A DNA stretch of 23,469 nt from assembly GCA_008704415.1 (NCBI GenBank), contig VXIS01000508.1:1-23469 (forward strand). The letters are read 5' to 3'. Source of the stretch: Sphaerosporella brunnea. Its lineage: Eukaryota; Ascomycota; Pezizomycetes; Pezizales; Pyronemataceae. The translations under genes were made by a program, and so were the position numbers. The notes beneath the pieces were generated by a model that saw nothing but the letters and a program-made list of their open reading frames with translations, made no database searches and was not told the DNA's origin. Below, piece after piece: positions 1 through 9,826 of the stretch; within the stretch, counting starts at the first letter, position 1; each line of letters opens with the position of its first letter.

Positions 1-759
1 AACAGTGGTAAAAGCTGCCGGTAAGCGTGCTGTCAGAGTTGGCAGTTAGATTCATTCGCTGCACATGAATGCGGGCTTCTTCTCTGCCGGCGTATCGACC
101 GGGAATCTACCGATCGGCTGGAAGTTGATTATGGCCACTGTTGGAAACTCTGCAACACCCAATCCCACCACCACTTAGCTTCTGGCCGAGTAACAAAATT
201 CTCAGGAGTCACAGATAACCATGGGGGTGTGTACACATCTCAACACGGGTCTGCGGGCTGCCAGCTGCCTACAAACACTCCAGCATCTCGGCAGCCGGGT
301 ATACGCGTGGTGACTTGGGTTCCCTCCTCCCTGCCGACCCACCACATTGCGTGTATGCGCTCTACGCCCCAAGGCAGCAGAATTCATGTGGCCGTCACGA
401 GACAACCAAAGACTAGCTTCCCAGAGTGCCAGAGATTGCATAGACAACTCTGGGATATGCCAATTATCTTTTTTTTGCGTGACAGCCATCATAGTAATCG
501 GAGTGTTTGGAATCATGAGGGTCGTCCAGCGGTCGCGCTGTGAACGACATGATCATTGCCGTGGACTACAGGGCTAGCGATTGGTCTGCAGTGGCGATGT
601 GTGTTATGCCAAAGTTAAAGCGTTCTTAATCAACGACGGTGAGAAGAGGAAAGTCAATGGATGCCGTTTAGAATGTGATGTAGACCGCTGGTATGGAGAG
701 TATCCGGGAATACTTATTGCATAGCCGAATGTGTTCAGCTGAAAATAGTGTACGCAGGC
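1..759. other. non-coding stretch, nothing recognised
   Basis: I see no gene, RNA gene or clear repeat here. The open frames are short, overlap one another on both strands and show no family motif. It lies next to the degenerate tandem array that begins near 760, and could be a more decayed continuation of it, but I could not align units here. Confidence 0.5.
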
Positions 760-1790
760 TGATATCCAGGTTTGGTTGACGGTGACAGCCGGTGCGGCCC
801 AGAATGAACATTCCGTACACTGTCTCAGCGCTGGGAACACCCGGCAACGATTGACTCCTGGGGAACCGTGGCTGCAGTGACAACATGAGGCTCTGCTGTT
901 AAAAACACAGTCGCATCGTAAAGTGGGGGTTTCAGCAACAAGATCTTCGGTAACGACCACCGATTTGAGAAGCTAAGCGAACATGATGTAGTGGAGCATG
1001 TGCATCTCCGTTGTCATGGGCTGCTGGTCAGGGCTGCGGTTCAGAAAATGGGTCTTTCGTGATCCGATTGCCGGCACTGAGGGTACGCGGGAAACAGTGG
1101 ACGTGATGCACAATACGGACGGCAGGGTAGACGAGCAACGGCGCAAGTTGATCAGCGCTGTTGGCGACAGAGGGTGCCCTGCGGCACTGGGGCTACCAGA
1201 AGCGAAAATAATCTCGGGCTTGTTTGGGAGTGACCGCTGGCGGCAGAAACAAATGGCCGTGTTGCGGAATATAGCCGTTGGTCAATCGTGGTGGCCGGGG
1301 ATGGATGAAAACAGAAAAAACCAGATGCCGCGAGAATGCGAGTCTTTGTTGATAAGTACAGTCCTGAAGTCTGCCACAATGTCCATGGTGATAGTCGTTG
1401 AGGACACGATAGGCGTTTTCAAGATGTCGTAGCAAACCAGGCTTTGTTGACGGGAACAGGCGGGACGGCGTGGAAGGCGCGCCAAATGTGGGTGCAGGAA
1501 ACAGGACTTCCCCTATGGGGGCCACGCGGAAAATAATCTTGCCCTGGTTGACAGTGACGGCTGGAGATGGAAAAAAACCGACCACTATGGCTCTTGGTTG
1601 ATCATGGCGGCCGAGGGTGGATGAAAACCGAAAATACGGATGCCGCCGGAATATGGATGACCGTGGATGCGGAGTGCCGGTGACGGCTGGCGATAGAAGG
1701 AAATTGCCTCGTTGCACAATTTGGATCTTGGTTGATGGTGTTAGGCGATGATTGATGAAAACCACAAAACACATATGCCGTGAGACCAGG
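760..1790. repeat. degenerate tandem array, about 133-bp spacing, left block
   Basis: Variants of a phrase resembling TTGGTTGATCGTGGCGGCC, followed by GGATGGATGAAAACC and then GATGCCGCGAGAATATGG, recur along this block. The clearest copies of the TTGGTTGAT anchor start at 1594 and 1728 (134 bp apart), with weaker ones near 1278 and 1545. The halves of the unit resemble each other, suggesting an ancestral monomer of about 66 bp. The units have diverged strongly by substitution and indel. Open frames such as the 144-codon one at 998-1432 run through the repeats and look incidental. The boundaries are approximate. Confidence 0.6.
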
Positions 1791-2515
1791 GGTGCCAATA
1801 GACGCGCCGGCCCGCGAGGCAAACAGGGCCGCACAACGTAGGCCCGGCTGGGGCGCGTGTCGCGCCTGTAGAATATGCTCCGGGCGACGTTATCACTGCC
1901 TGGATGCCTGGCAGGTGCCTTTGCGCGCAGGTTGTGCCGCTATGTTAATGGTGCCGTTTGCGTGGTTGCCGAGGACATGTTCATGTAGCGGTATCATTTT
2001 GGCATACCTGTCCGGTTATCAATATTCCCGGACACCATGTACAGGTGTTTGTGTTTCGTGCCGTTTCCGTGGTCACCCAGAACGTATTTATGTGGCGGCC
2101 GCATCCGCGCGGGAAATTTCGCAAGAAACACCCAGCTGACCGCTGGTAAGGGAATTGATAGACCCCGGCGGACCTGGTCAGTACGGTATTTGACACTGGT
2201 CAGGCCGTATCTTGACGTAGGAGCCTGAATATTGCCAAGTGTCGTTCAAGGGGCACGCAGTGTGCGGTCAAGATGTTGATCCGTTCGGTATAAGACTATG
2301 GCCCTCCTCTTAACTTGGGCAGCGGAGATGGAATGACTAGTGGTTTTTGGGTGGAATGATTAAAGGTTGTTGAGGACCCAAGTTGACGTTGTCGTGGGGT
2401 TCTTGTGTTATTTACAACAATAGTAGATGGTTTGGGTGCCTGGCCGGACCGGTGGGCGCTTGCATGTCACGCAGCCCATCGGGCTCCTGTTGGCACCTGG
2501 AACTCCGCTCACAAT
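1791..2515. other. non-coding stretch between two repeat blocks
   Basis: No gene is recognisable. Two similar segments start at 1951 and 2058 with GTGCCGTTT and continue alike for about 45 bp, which hints at a short 107-bp-spaced duplication. The rest shows no structure I can support. Confidence 0.4.
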
Positions 2516-2611
2516 GCCTGGTCCAAACGGGCCTCAATTTGGAAAGCCGGTTTAATTCAAACGGGTTGAGACCTCGCCGAAAGCCGGACTGGCTGGTCTA
2601 TTGGCAGCCCT
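2516..2611 (+). repeat. dispersed repeat, copy 1
   Basis: About 96 bp aligns end to end with 22045-22146. Shared blocks include TGGTCCAAACG, GGTTGAG, AAAGCCGGA, ACTGGC and a terminal CAGCCCT. The two copies differ by many substitutions and a few short indels. No coding potential is visible. It may be a piece of a larger unannotated repeat family, and the outer limits are unknown because only two copies fall in the window. Confidence 0.6.
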
Positions 2612-2699
2612 GCGTGAGACCATAGGTCATGATTCATATGTACCGCTCAGAAGTCCGGCACAATATAGATAGTGATAGTGTATGACGACAAGCTGAGCA

Positions 2700-3130
2700 T
2701 CATCAACGTGAGGCCCCAAAACAGTTTTGGTTGATGGCAACATGGCGGACATCCCAGAAGCCGTGTGCTGGAAACGGGACTTTGTCCATAAGGAAGGGCG
2801 GCAACAATTAGTGTTTGCAAACACAGCTGGCGATGGAAACAAACGGCCGCGGTTGCAGAATCTGGCTCTTGGTGATTGCGGCGGCCGGGGATGGTTGAAA
2901 ACCAGAGAACACGGACGCTGCGAGAATATGGGGCTCCGTGGCTGCGAGTGCCGGCGACGGCTGTGAACCGCATGTGGTAGACAATAACGCTCTTGGTTGA
3001 TAAGGAGAGCCCAGAAGTGCCGCAAGATGTCAGTGCAGCAAATGGGACTTCATCCATAGGGACTGGCAGCAACGATTTGCGATTCCAAAACATGGCTGCA
3101 GTGAGCACCCAGGTCTCCGCCGACAGCAAA
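2700..3130. repeat. degenerate tandem array, about 133-bp spacing, right block
   Basis: The same phrases as in the 760-1790 block recur. TTGGTTGAT anchors start at 2727 and 2993 (266 bp, twice 133) with a one-base-shorter form at 2869. A second layer is visible: the phrase CCCAGAAG, then GGGACTTC, then CCATA and GGCGGCAAC occurs after both the 2727 and the 2993 anchors. This suggests a higher-order dimer of about 266 bp. Confidence 0.6.
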
Positions 3131-3659
3131 AACGCGAGGCAAAATGGATGTTTCCGCGCTGAGTGTCTGAGATCGCAACAGATGTGTGGGACACATTAAG
3201 GGTGATGGGGATAGGCGGTCCGCCCAGAATTGATGCCGCGGAGTATCTTGATCATCCGGCTATGATCAAAAACAAACTGACCTGCTGCCGTAGCCGACCG
3301 GCATCGCGAGCGACGGTGATAGCCCAGATCCGGAGTATGTGAAGGCTTTCCCACACAATGGGGGAGGCTCGTGGTCTCAGACAACGAGAGCGCAGCTGTT
3401 GCACCGGAATACTGCAAGTCTATACGTCCGTCAGTCTGTCATGCCAGGAATTATGTGTGTAGGAAAACTGACCTTGCTGCTCAAAGAGGTATTCTCCTGC
3501 CATTTTTCTTTGCTGCTCTGCGCACGTTTTAAGTCTTGCGCACCGAACGGTGCCAGAGCCTTCGTCAGAGCCGTCCAATGCACCCTCTGTGGTTTTTTTC
3601 AAAACCGAAGAATCGACAAAACAACACAAAATGCCAACGTACTAACAGCAAATCAAACT
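3131..3659. other. non-coding stretch
   Basis: No gene or repeat could be supported. The longest open frame, 126 codons from 3339, runs into the A-rich tandem repeat and has no recognisable domain. Confidence 0.4.
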
Positions 3660-4110
3660 GACAGACAAACATCAAGCTACACGACTAAGCAATGCACGTC
3701 AATACGCATAAAGCGATGAAACAGTGAACTCACGGAAAAAAGGAAGGCGCAAACGGTAGAAACAACGCGTGAAAATGGCGAAACAAGTAGCCAAGAGCGA
3801 ATAAGCCCACAGGAAAATTCACGGAAATCAAATATAGTGACAAACACCGTGCCTGCTACATGACTAAGCAAAAAGCCACATCGAAGCACGCAGAGTCATT
3901 GAACTGATGGACAAACAGACGCTAAAAACGGCAGAAATGAAATGCGAAAATGGCACAATGCACCGCCAAAAGAGGCAAACAAAACAGCGAACAGAGATGA
4001 GGAACACCCCAGGATTCACACAAATCAAAACACTATGCATGCTACAAGGCTCAGCAACAACCCGCATCAACACGCGCAAAGCGATTAAAAAGTGAACTTA
4101 TGGACCAACA
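3660..4110. repeat. A-rich degenerate tandem repeat, about 180-bp period, three units
   Basis: Three related segments begin with GCTACACGACTAAGC at 3676, GCTACATGACTAAGC at 3855 and GCTACAAGGCTCAGC at 4041, spacings of 179 and 186 bp. Each is followed at similar distances by an AAGCGAT- or GAGTCAT-like phrase, then GTGAACT or TTGAACT, then ATGGACAAACAG-like sequence. The strand is purine-rich. The block is unrelated in sequence to the 133-bp arrays to its left. Confidence 0.7.
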
Positions 4111-6960
4111 GAAGCGAATAAAGCAGCAACGACAGAGTTAGTTTTAGCCCCAGATCATGACAGCATGCGACCCTACCTTAAAGCGTTGGTTTGAATACAG
4201 TATGAATGTGTAGAAATTTGTTCTGGAATGTACAGGCAGCCAGGCGGGTATGCGACAGTGACTGTGCCGCCACTCCAAGGCCGCGTGACGCGAGCGGGTC
4301 TGGTTGATCCCGGCAGCTGAGGGGTCGACCTAGAGCTGTACACAGGGCGACGGGTCGGGGTGCGACGAGGTGGGCCGGGGCAGTGCGGGGTGAACCGGGG
4401 CGCGACGGGATGATCGGGATTGGGTGGGGTCATCAAGGCGTGACGGCGCATAACCGCGACGGAGTGTATCGGGAGCATCAGGAGGACCGCGGTTCCGACG
4501 GGGCTGGCGGGTCAGCGACGAGGTAGCCGGGGCACCCCGACCCGTGCACCGCTCAAGGTGAACCGTATTCCAGCAGGGTGAGCCCTGGCCACAGGTGCAA
4601 GCAGGGTGAATAGACCGCTGCCATCCAACGCCGAGGTGTGAAGCGAGCCACGTCATCCACATCCAATCCCGTAGTCGGTCAGCGGGAAGCTCTGTTCAAA
4701 CACGGCCGGTCAATACATTTTTTGCGGTTCCGACCTGCCGTTCACAGCACTATCACCGATGACTATTGAGAGTTGATACGTGTTGGAAACCACCGTCGCC
4801 AATACAATCCTCCTGCGGGCCGCCTGCCAGCGCGGCGTTCCGCAGTCGCGAAGACAAATTCTTCGGTGTGATTGTTCGCGAAATGTGGGTACCATCAATT
4901 TTCGGAGGCATGAATATGTGCTTCGCATGTGGGGTTACTTGAAGGCACGACGTTGATGCGTTCAGAACGGCGGTGAGTGCTGCATTCGGGCGGTAAACGA
5001 CAGAGACGCTATACGACTCTAGACCGTAGTTAGCATTGGCAGCAGACATTGAACGGCCACCGGTCCCACCTCGCAGCGTCTTCAGTCAACCGTACACGGC
5101 TGCTGGAAGGTGCACATCATCGCTGTCGCCGATGTCAGCAGTGCCCGTGCACGGCGACCGTCGAGGACAATCAGCGCTTTCTCAATCCATACTCGATGGC
5201 AGTGCAGGACGTTTCTCGGTACGAGCGGTATTCTTCGCCCGGAGCGTTGCGCAGGACCTGTCTTTCCAAGCAGCGATGCTGTGATAGCGGTCAAGATGGC
5301 ATAGGGATGCGACACTTTGCTCCCTGCTTGGCGGTATTGAACGGAGAAGCAGCCGCGCAATTCGAATTCTAAAACTAGATCCGTCAGTATGCCACTATAC
5401 CGATGATAGGGAAATCAAAAAATGCGTCGACGCACGAGTAATCTTCCGCACGGTTTCATTTTTTTTTCTCCAGCTTCCTTGCCGGCCGCTGTAATGCACG
5501 CCCGAAACGCGCTGCGACTCTGCGTGAAACGCAGACCTCCAGGCGGCAAAACGAAACACAGCGCTACTCAGGCCGCACCGGAGACAACAGCGATGCCCGA
5601 GCGACGCGTGTCATCCGAGGCCGCGGCGCCAAGCCAGAAGTTCCAGCCAGCCGATGGCAACACGCAACTCAAGCCGGCCGAGAGCAAACCGCGTCCTGAC
5701 GGTAGACTGAGCTGGGGTATCCCGAGAGATCCGTGCCGTCGACAGCGAGAGTGTCGCCTGAGCCGAGCCAAGTAGGGTACAGCAAGTGCGAGATACGAAG
5801 CGAGCCGTGTCATCCACGCTGAGATTGATGCCTACGCCCGGTTTCCATCTGCCCCGTCCGCAACCGAGGTACGAGCTGTGTCGTCAGTGTGCATGCACCT
5901 GCACGGCTAGTCATCCGGATGAAGAAACAACGTTTTTCGCCGTGGACACGGACCCTGGCGCGAAGAAAACCAGGTCGGCAAGTGGTGATGGACCACGATT
6001 GGAATGGCGATGACGAGGAAAGGTGTGTGTGAGTGGGAGAATCTGCACTGGACAGGACAAGAGCGTCGTATTTCAACATTTTTCTGTGCCTGCCTCGGGC
6101 ATGCGGATCACCGCACTCATCGTAACTTTCCCCCAGTGATGGTATAGCATGGGCCGCGCACTCTTGATTTCAGAGTTATCAGACTCCAAACCTTGGACAA
6201 GGTTGTCAATCCGGCGAGGCGCAACAAACCACGCTGAGTTACGCCTACTCCAGTCTAGAACGAAGAGTGTGCAAAAGTTACTTTGAGTTTACCTGTGGCC
6301 GCGTCCCGGTGGTCGCCATTTTTGGACGCTTGTGAACGAACGTAATCGCTTCCCGCAAACAACCATCTATCCCTCATCGCGGGAATGATTACGCGGTCTA
6401 GATTTGCAGTCGCAACCTTGTCGCCGTGAAGCTATTGGACAACCCTTCCGATCGCGTCGTTATCACTTCCGAATTAGGTTTATCAAATGCATCATGTTTC
6501 TGTGTGTACAGCCAGCCACGTCGATAACGTTATCACATCGAACACCGCTAGGTTTGCAGGTTGCCATATCTCGTCGACGTAACCTCAGGCGCAAAAATGC
6601 TTGCTTTAGGTTTTCGCAGTCATCTTCCTGTGAGTGAATTAACCTTTCCATGCGGGTCATTGCAAAACGTCAGCTCCCCGAGGTTTCAAACCTACGGGCA
6701 TGTAAGTTTTGAAAGCAGTTACGGTGTCCACTTCTAGGTTAGGAACTCTCAACCCGATCTGGTATGTTGAGCATACACTTTATGTACCGTCGTTGGGAAC
6801 CTAAATAACCGCCGAGAGCGCATTGAACGTGTTACCTTCACCGCGGTCTCAGCTCAGAATTCAAAATGACTCAGGACTGAGTTACATACTATAATAGAAA
6901 ATCGACCGGCCGAGACCCTGACACGGCCTATTATTATACCATCCTATTTGAGGGGAGGGG
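4111..6960. other. long gene-free stretch with GC-rich patch
   Basis: No gene family is recognisable on either strand; the open frames are short and mutually overlapping. At 4325-4480 there is a G-rich minisatellite-like patch. A 21-bp phrase beginning GAAGCGAGCC occurs at 4640-4660 and again, with two differences, at 5797-5817, so parts of this region may be repeat-derived. Parts of 5420-5900 are GC-rich and open in several frames, but without recognisable domains. Confidence 0.4.
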
Positions 6961-6972
6961 GGGCTCCGCGAG

Positions 6973-7130
6973 TATATATACGACAGTCCACAACCCACGA
7001 AACATCTCTACAACACCCTACCATCGTGGAAACGTCCTATTCCCTCGTCATTATTTTTCACCTCTATTTCTTAACTGTCCTACGGAAATTGTACGTTTTT
7101 CCCTTCACTGTATGTAACTGACACTTGCAG
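6973..7130 (+). promoter_or_regulatory. promoter-like TATA box followed by intron-like signal
   Basis: TATATATA at 6973-6980 follows a G-run and is followed by a CA/CT-rich leader. At 7091-7130 there is a 40-nt segment with all the marks of a fungal intron: GTACGT at its start, TAACTGAC as a possible branch site and TTGCAG at its end. This would suit a 5' UTR or first-exon intron. Downstream I find no conserved protein; the only neat open frames are 75 codons at 7619-7846 and 171 codons at 7731-8246, both unrecognised. It may be the start of a decayed host gene. Confidence 0.3.
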
Positions 7131-8242
7131 CCGCTGTCACCCCGCTGACTAATTATCTCGCCGGGAACCCTGGTCTTTAACTCTCAGAAAAATCACAGAT
7201 TCCACACTCGCCATCGCGGCTACCACCATCAGTTGCTCCACCTATTCCGTCATGGTGGGAAATTACTCCGGTAGATCAAACCCCCTCAAACTTCATATTC
7301 GTACGTGTAATCGATGAGTAGCCTGCCTGCATGTCCTGCTCACCTACGCAGACCATCTATCACCTGTCCCCGACCAACCGCCGCCTGACTAGCCCTTCCG
7401 CGGCCCAAGCCCGGTCGCGCACTCGACACCTGCATTGAGGTGACTGTTATCAGTGCCTCCAGTTCCCAACGCCATCGCGCCCACGATCCAATCGCAGCAG
7501 TCGTCGCAGGCATGAGCTTTGGGGAACCGCCAGCCAGCTCCTGACTATTGCCAGCATGTAATCCCGGCATTTTCCAGGACTCCGGGTAGAGGGGAGGCAG
7601 TACGCACTAGTCCGCGCAATGGATTCTCAGTCCAAGATGTGGGAGAGACGTCACAATTCTACTCCCTGCGATATCATCACAGAGCGTCCCGCCGTAGAGA
7701 TCTCAGCCAAAATTGTGAAGATCCTCGAACGTGACCTGGTTACGACTCGAAACCCGAAAACACACATGCCGACGCCACAATGGCTATCCCTTTTCTCCCT
7801 TCCATGCCAGCTTTGCCCTGAAGCACAACAGTGGCACTACAACTAACACCCTCAAAAGCGCTGCGTTTGAGCGAAACGTGCCACCAGGTTGTGTCATTGC
7901 ACTGATCACAGTTTGGAAATACGGCCTTGATGCCCCCCCCACAACATCGCGAGTTGTCCAGCCTACCTACCCCGTGGATGCTTTTTCACGCCTCGTTGCC
8001 CCGCTCAGACCACCGCTCACGATTGCATCGTCCTTGTCGTTAGATCATAGCTATTCTGTTGAAAGTAGTCTAGGAGTGGAGGTCAAGCGTAGGTGGGTGA
8101 AAAGAAGGTTGATTGATTCACGCAGCCGAAAGGCTATCCTCAGTACGCATATATATCCTCCACTCGTCACCATGACGTCAATCGGCCCTCCATCACACTC
8201 GTCCTTATCCATGCCCAGAAAGCCGTTCTACAACATATTTAT
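7131..8242. other. gene-free flank of the Harbinger element
   Basis: No recognisable product. A 75-codon frame at 7619-7846 and an overlapping 171-codon frame from 7731 are open, but neither shows a domain. The latter is cut by the transposon insertion and would read on for about 50 codons in the flank at 11807 if the element were absent. This is weak evidence for a gene; chance is a fair alternative. Confidence 0.3.
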
Positions 8243-8245
8243 TTA

Positions 8246-8265
8246 GGCCCCGTTTGGCTGCACGA
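8246..8265 (+). repeat. Harbinger left terminal inverted repeat
   Basis: GGCCCCGTTTGGCTGCACGA matches the reverse complement of 11784-11803 at 18 of 20 positions. It directly abuts the TTA target duplication. Confidence 0.93.
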
Positions 8266-8284
8266 AAATCAATAGCAATTAGTC

Positions 8285-8319
8285 GCGATTTTTTGTGGAT
8301 CGCCGATTTGAAAAATCGC
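8285..8319. promoter_or_regulatory. left subterminal inverted pair of GCGATTTTT
   Basis: GCGATTTTT at 8285-8293 and its reverse complement AAAAATCGC at 8311-8319 form an inverted pair 20 bp inside the left terminal repeat. The same nonamer pair occurs just inside the right end at 11759-11777. Symmetric placement suggests a binding site for the transposase or SANT-like protein; this is inference. Confidence 0.5.
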
Positions 8320-8356
8320 CGCTCGCCACCCCGTTTGGCGACCCTCTTGGCCATCT

Positions 8357-8386
8357 CAAGAATCAACGATTGGACGTTGATTCTTG
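8357..8386. repeat. perfect 12-bp-stem hairpin
   Basis: CAAGAATCAACG at 8357-8368 is followed by a 6-nt loop and its exact reverse complement at 8375-8386. It lies between the left end of the Harbinger element and the transposase start. Confidence 0.85.
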
Positions 8387-8402
8387 TCCAAAAACTCAAA
8401 AA

Positions 8403-8432
8403 AAAAAAAGTAGCTCCGGAGCTACTTTTTTT
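8403..8432. repeat. perfect 30-bp palindrome
   Basis: The arm AAAAAAAGTAGCTCC at 8403-8417 is followed without spacer by its exact reverse complement at 8418-8432. It sits 16 bp after the preceding hairpin, about 145 bp upstream of the transposase ATG. As RNA it would fold into a GC-cored stem with a U-run on the 3' side. Confidence 0.85.
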
Positions 8433-8470
8433 CGTGAGTCTCGCAATTCTCACCTGTCCACCACTGCACT

Positions 8471-8538
8471 ATCCACCCTCACATCCACCGGAAGCACCAT
8501 CCACCCTCACATCCACCACAACGTCATCCACCACAACG
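8471..8538 (+). repeat. short direct repeats upstream of transposase
   Basis: ATCCACCCTCACATCCACC occurs at 8471 and 8499 (28-bp spacing), and ATCCACCACAACG at 8511 and 8526 (15-bp spacing). The block lies in the presumed 5' UTR or promoter of the transposase, 38 bp from its ATG. Confidence 0.8.
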
Positions 8539-8575
8539 CCAAATTGAGTAAAATACCGACGCTTTTTTAATTACC

Positions 8576-9821
8576 ATGTCCTCAATTATAAATCCACGTT
8601 TCCTTCGCATTATGGCACTCGGTGCAGCAAGCGAATTGGTGTGGACGTTCTCCAGAGAGCCATGTCATACTTTGATACTTTCAGGAGCCGCGTATATGCA
8701 AGAATTACGCACCGCCCACCAACGACGAGCATATGAAGTCCTGCGAATGCCACTCAATATTTTTGAGGATCTCTGTACCTGGCTACGCAAAAATACCACC
8801 CTTAAATATGGGACCGAGGTTACCGTTGAAGAGGAGGTAGCCATGTTTCTATACATTGTGGGCAGAGGACCTTCAAACCGCGATGCGTAGGAGCGCTTTC
8901 AACACAGTGGCGAAACCATCAGCCAGTAAATCTATGGCCATACTATTTTTGCACAGAATATATGCTGATGTCTCGATTTCGTAGCCGCTTACACCAAGTG
9001 CTTGATGCCTTGCTTGAATTGTACAAGACCGAAGTCACTCTATACCCAAAAGGAGGCTCTGAACTACTACGACGTTACCGCAAAGATGCCAGAGTCCATC
9101 CGTTCTTTAAAGACGCGTTAGGAGCTGTTGATGGAAACACATTGCTGCAAAAGTCGCCGAGAAAATAATGGATCCGTTTTGCAATCGCAAAGGATCACTT
9201 TCTCAAAACGTTATGGCAGTATGTGACTTTGACATGTACTTCCTCTACGTTTTACCAGGGTATGAAGGCTCGGCAGCGGACGGTTCTGTTTTCCAGGAGG
9301 CTTTGAACTGGCAGTTTGAGGCTCCACATAGAAAATATTATCTTGGCAATGCCGGTTATGCACTGCAAGAAACATTGCTGGTTCCTTTTCGTGGGGTGTG
9401 GTATCACCTTCGTGAGCAAGCTCGGTCCAAGCTTCAACCTTCAACACCAGAGGAGCTGTTCAACCTTCGACATTCACAAATGAGAAATGTCATTGAAAGA
9501 ATCTTTGGCGTTCTCAAACAGCACTTCAAAATCCTCGCAAAGCCAATCGAATACTCCATCAATGATCAAGAGAAGATTCTTTTTGCGTTGACAGCATGGC
9601 ACCACTTTATCCGTCCGCGAATACATGGACAAGAAGATAAATACTATAAGGAAGCCGATAAGGAACGCCATCGTCAAGCAGAACAGCGAGAACGACAGAT
9701 GCGAGCGCGTGCGCTGACAGACCGCATGGCGGGAGAGAGCAAGGACTGTAAGAGCTGGCGAAACAAAATAGCGGAGGATATGTGGACACAGCGGCAGAGT
9801 TACAAAGGAAAATCTTGTTGA
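8576..9821 (+). pseudogene. Harbinger (HARBI1-like, DDE_4) transposase, disrupted
   Basis: It encodes the DDE transposase that would cut and reinsert the element. The N-terminal third shows the helical domain of fungal Harbinger transposases, with VEEEVAMFLYIVG and then SNRDA. The catalytic core follows: a first Asp in GAVDG (about 9130), a second in AADGSVF (about 9278) and the Glu in NVIERIFGVLK (about 9493). The C-terminus is a charged Arg/Glu/Lys-rich tail ending at TGA 9819-9821. Damage seen: an in-frame TAG at 8888-8890 where the family has Gln, and a one-base frame loss near 9135, inside the first catalytic motif. A 59-nt intron at 8926-8984 restores the reading between the two halves. 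ATG 8576 is the first Met of the open frame. The homology call is very safe; an intact product from this copy is unlikely. Confidence 0.93.
8926..8984 (+). other. spliceosomal intron in transposase gene
   Basis: GTAAAT at the start, TGCTGATG as a possible branch site 20-25 nt before the end, and TTTCGTAG at the end. Removing these 59 nt joins GETIS to HQVLDALLELYKTE in frame and skips an in-frame TAA. The size fits filamentous fungi. Confidence 0.75.
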
Positions 9822-9826
9822 TGTAT

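Noticed and set aside
998..1432. 144-codon open frame on the plus strand
   Set aside because: It runs through degenerate satellite units and has no recognisable motif; long frames on the opposite strand overlap it.
760..3130. Regularly spaced repeats considered as a CRISPR array
   Set aside because: Units are 66-133 bp and diverged over their whole length, without identical short repeats and unique spacers, and the window is eukaryotic.
4300..4316. CTGGTTGATCC resembling the 5' end of small-subunit rRNA
   Set aside because: The match stops after about 15 bases; the following sequence does not resemble the conserved rRNA start, and similar TTGGTTGAT phrases occur in the nearby satellite.
7731..8246. 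171-codon open frame ending at the Harbinger insertion
   Set aside because: No domain recognised and it overlaps another open frame; reading on into the right flank adds only about 50 codons. Not strong enough for a gene call.
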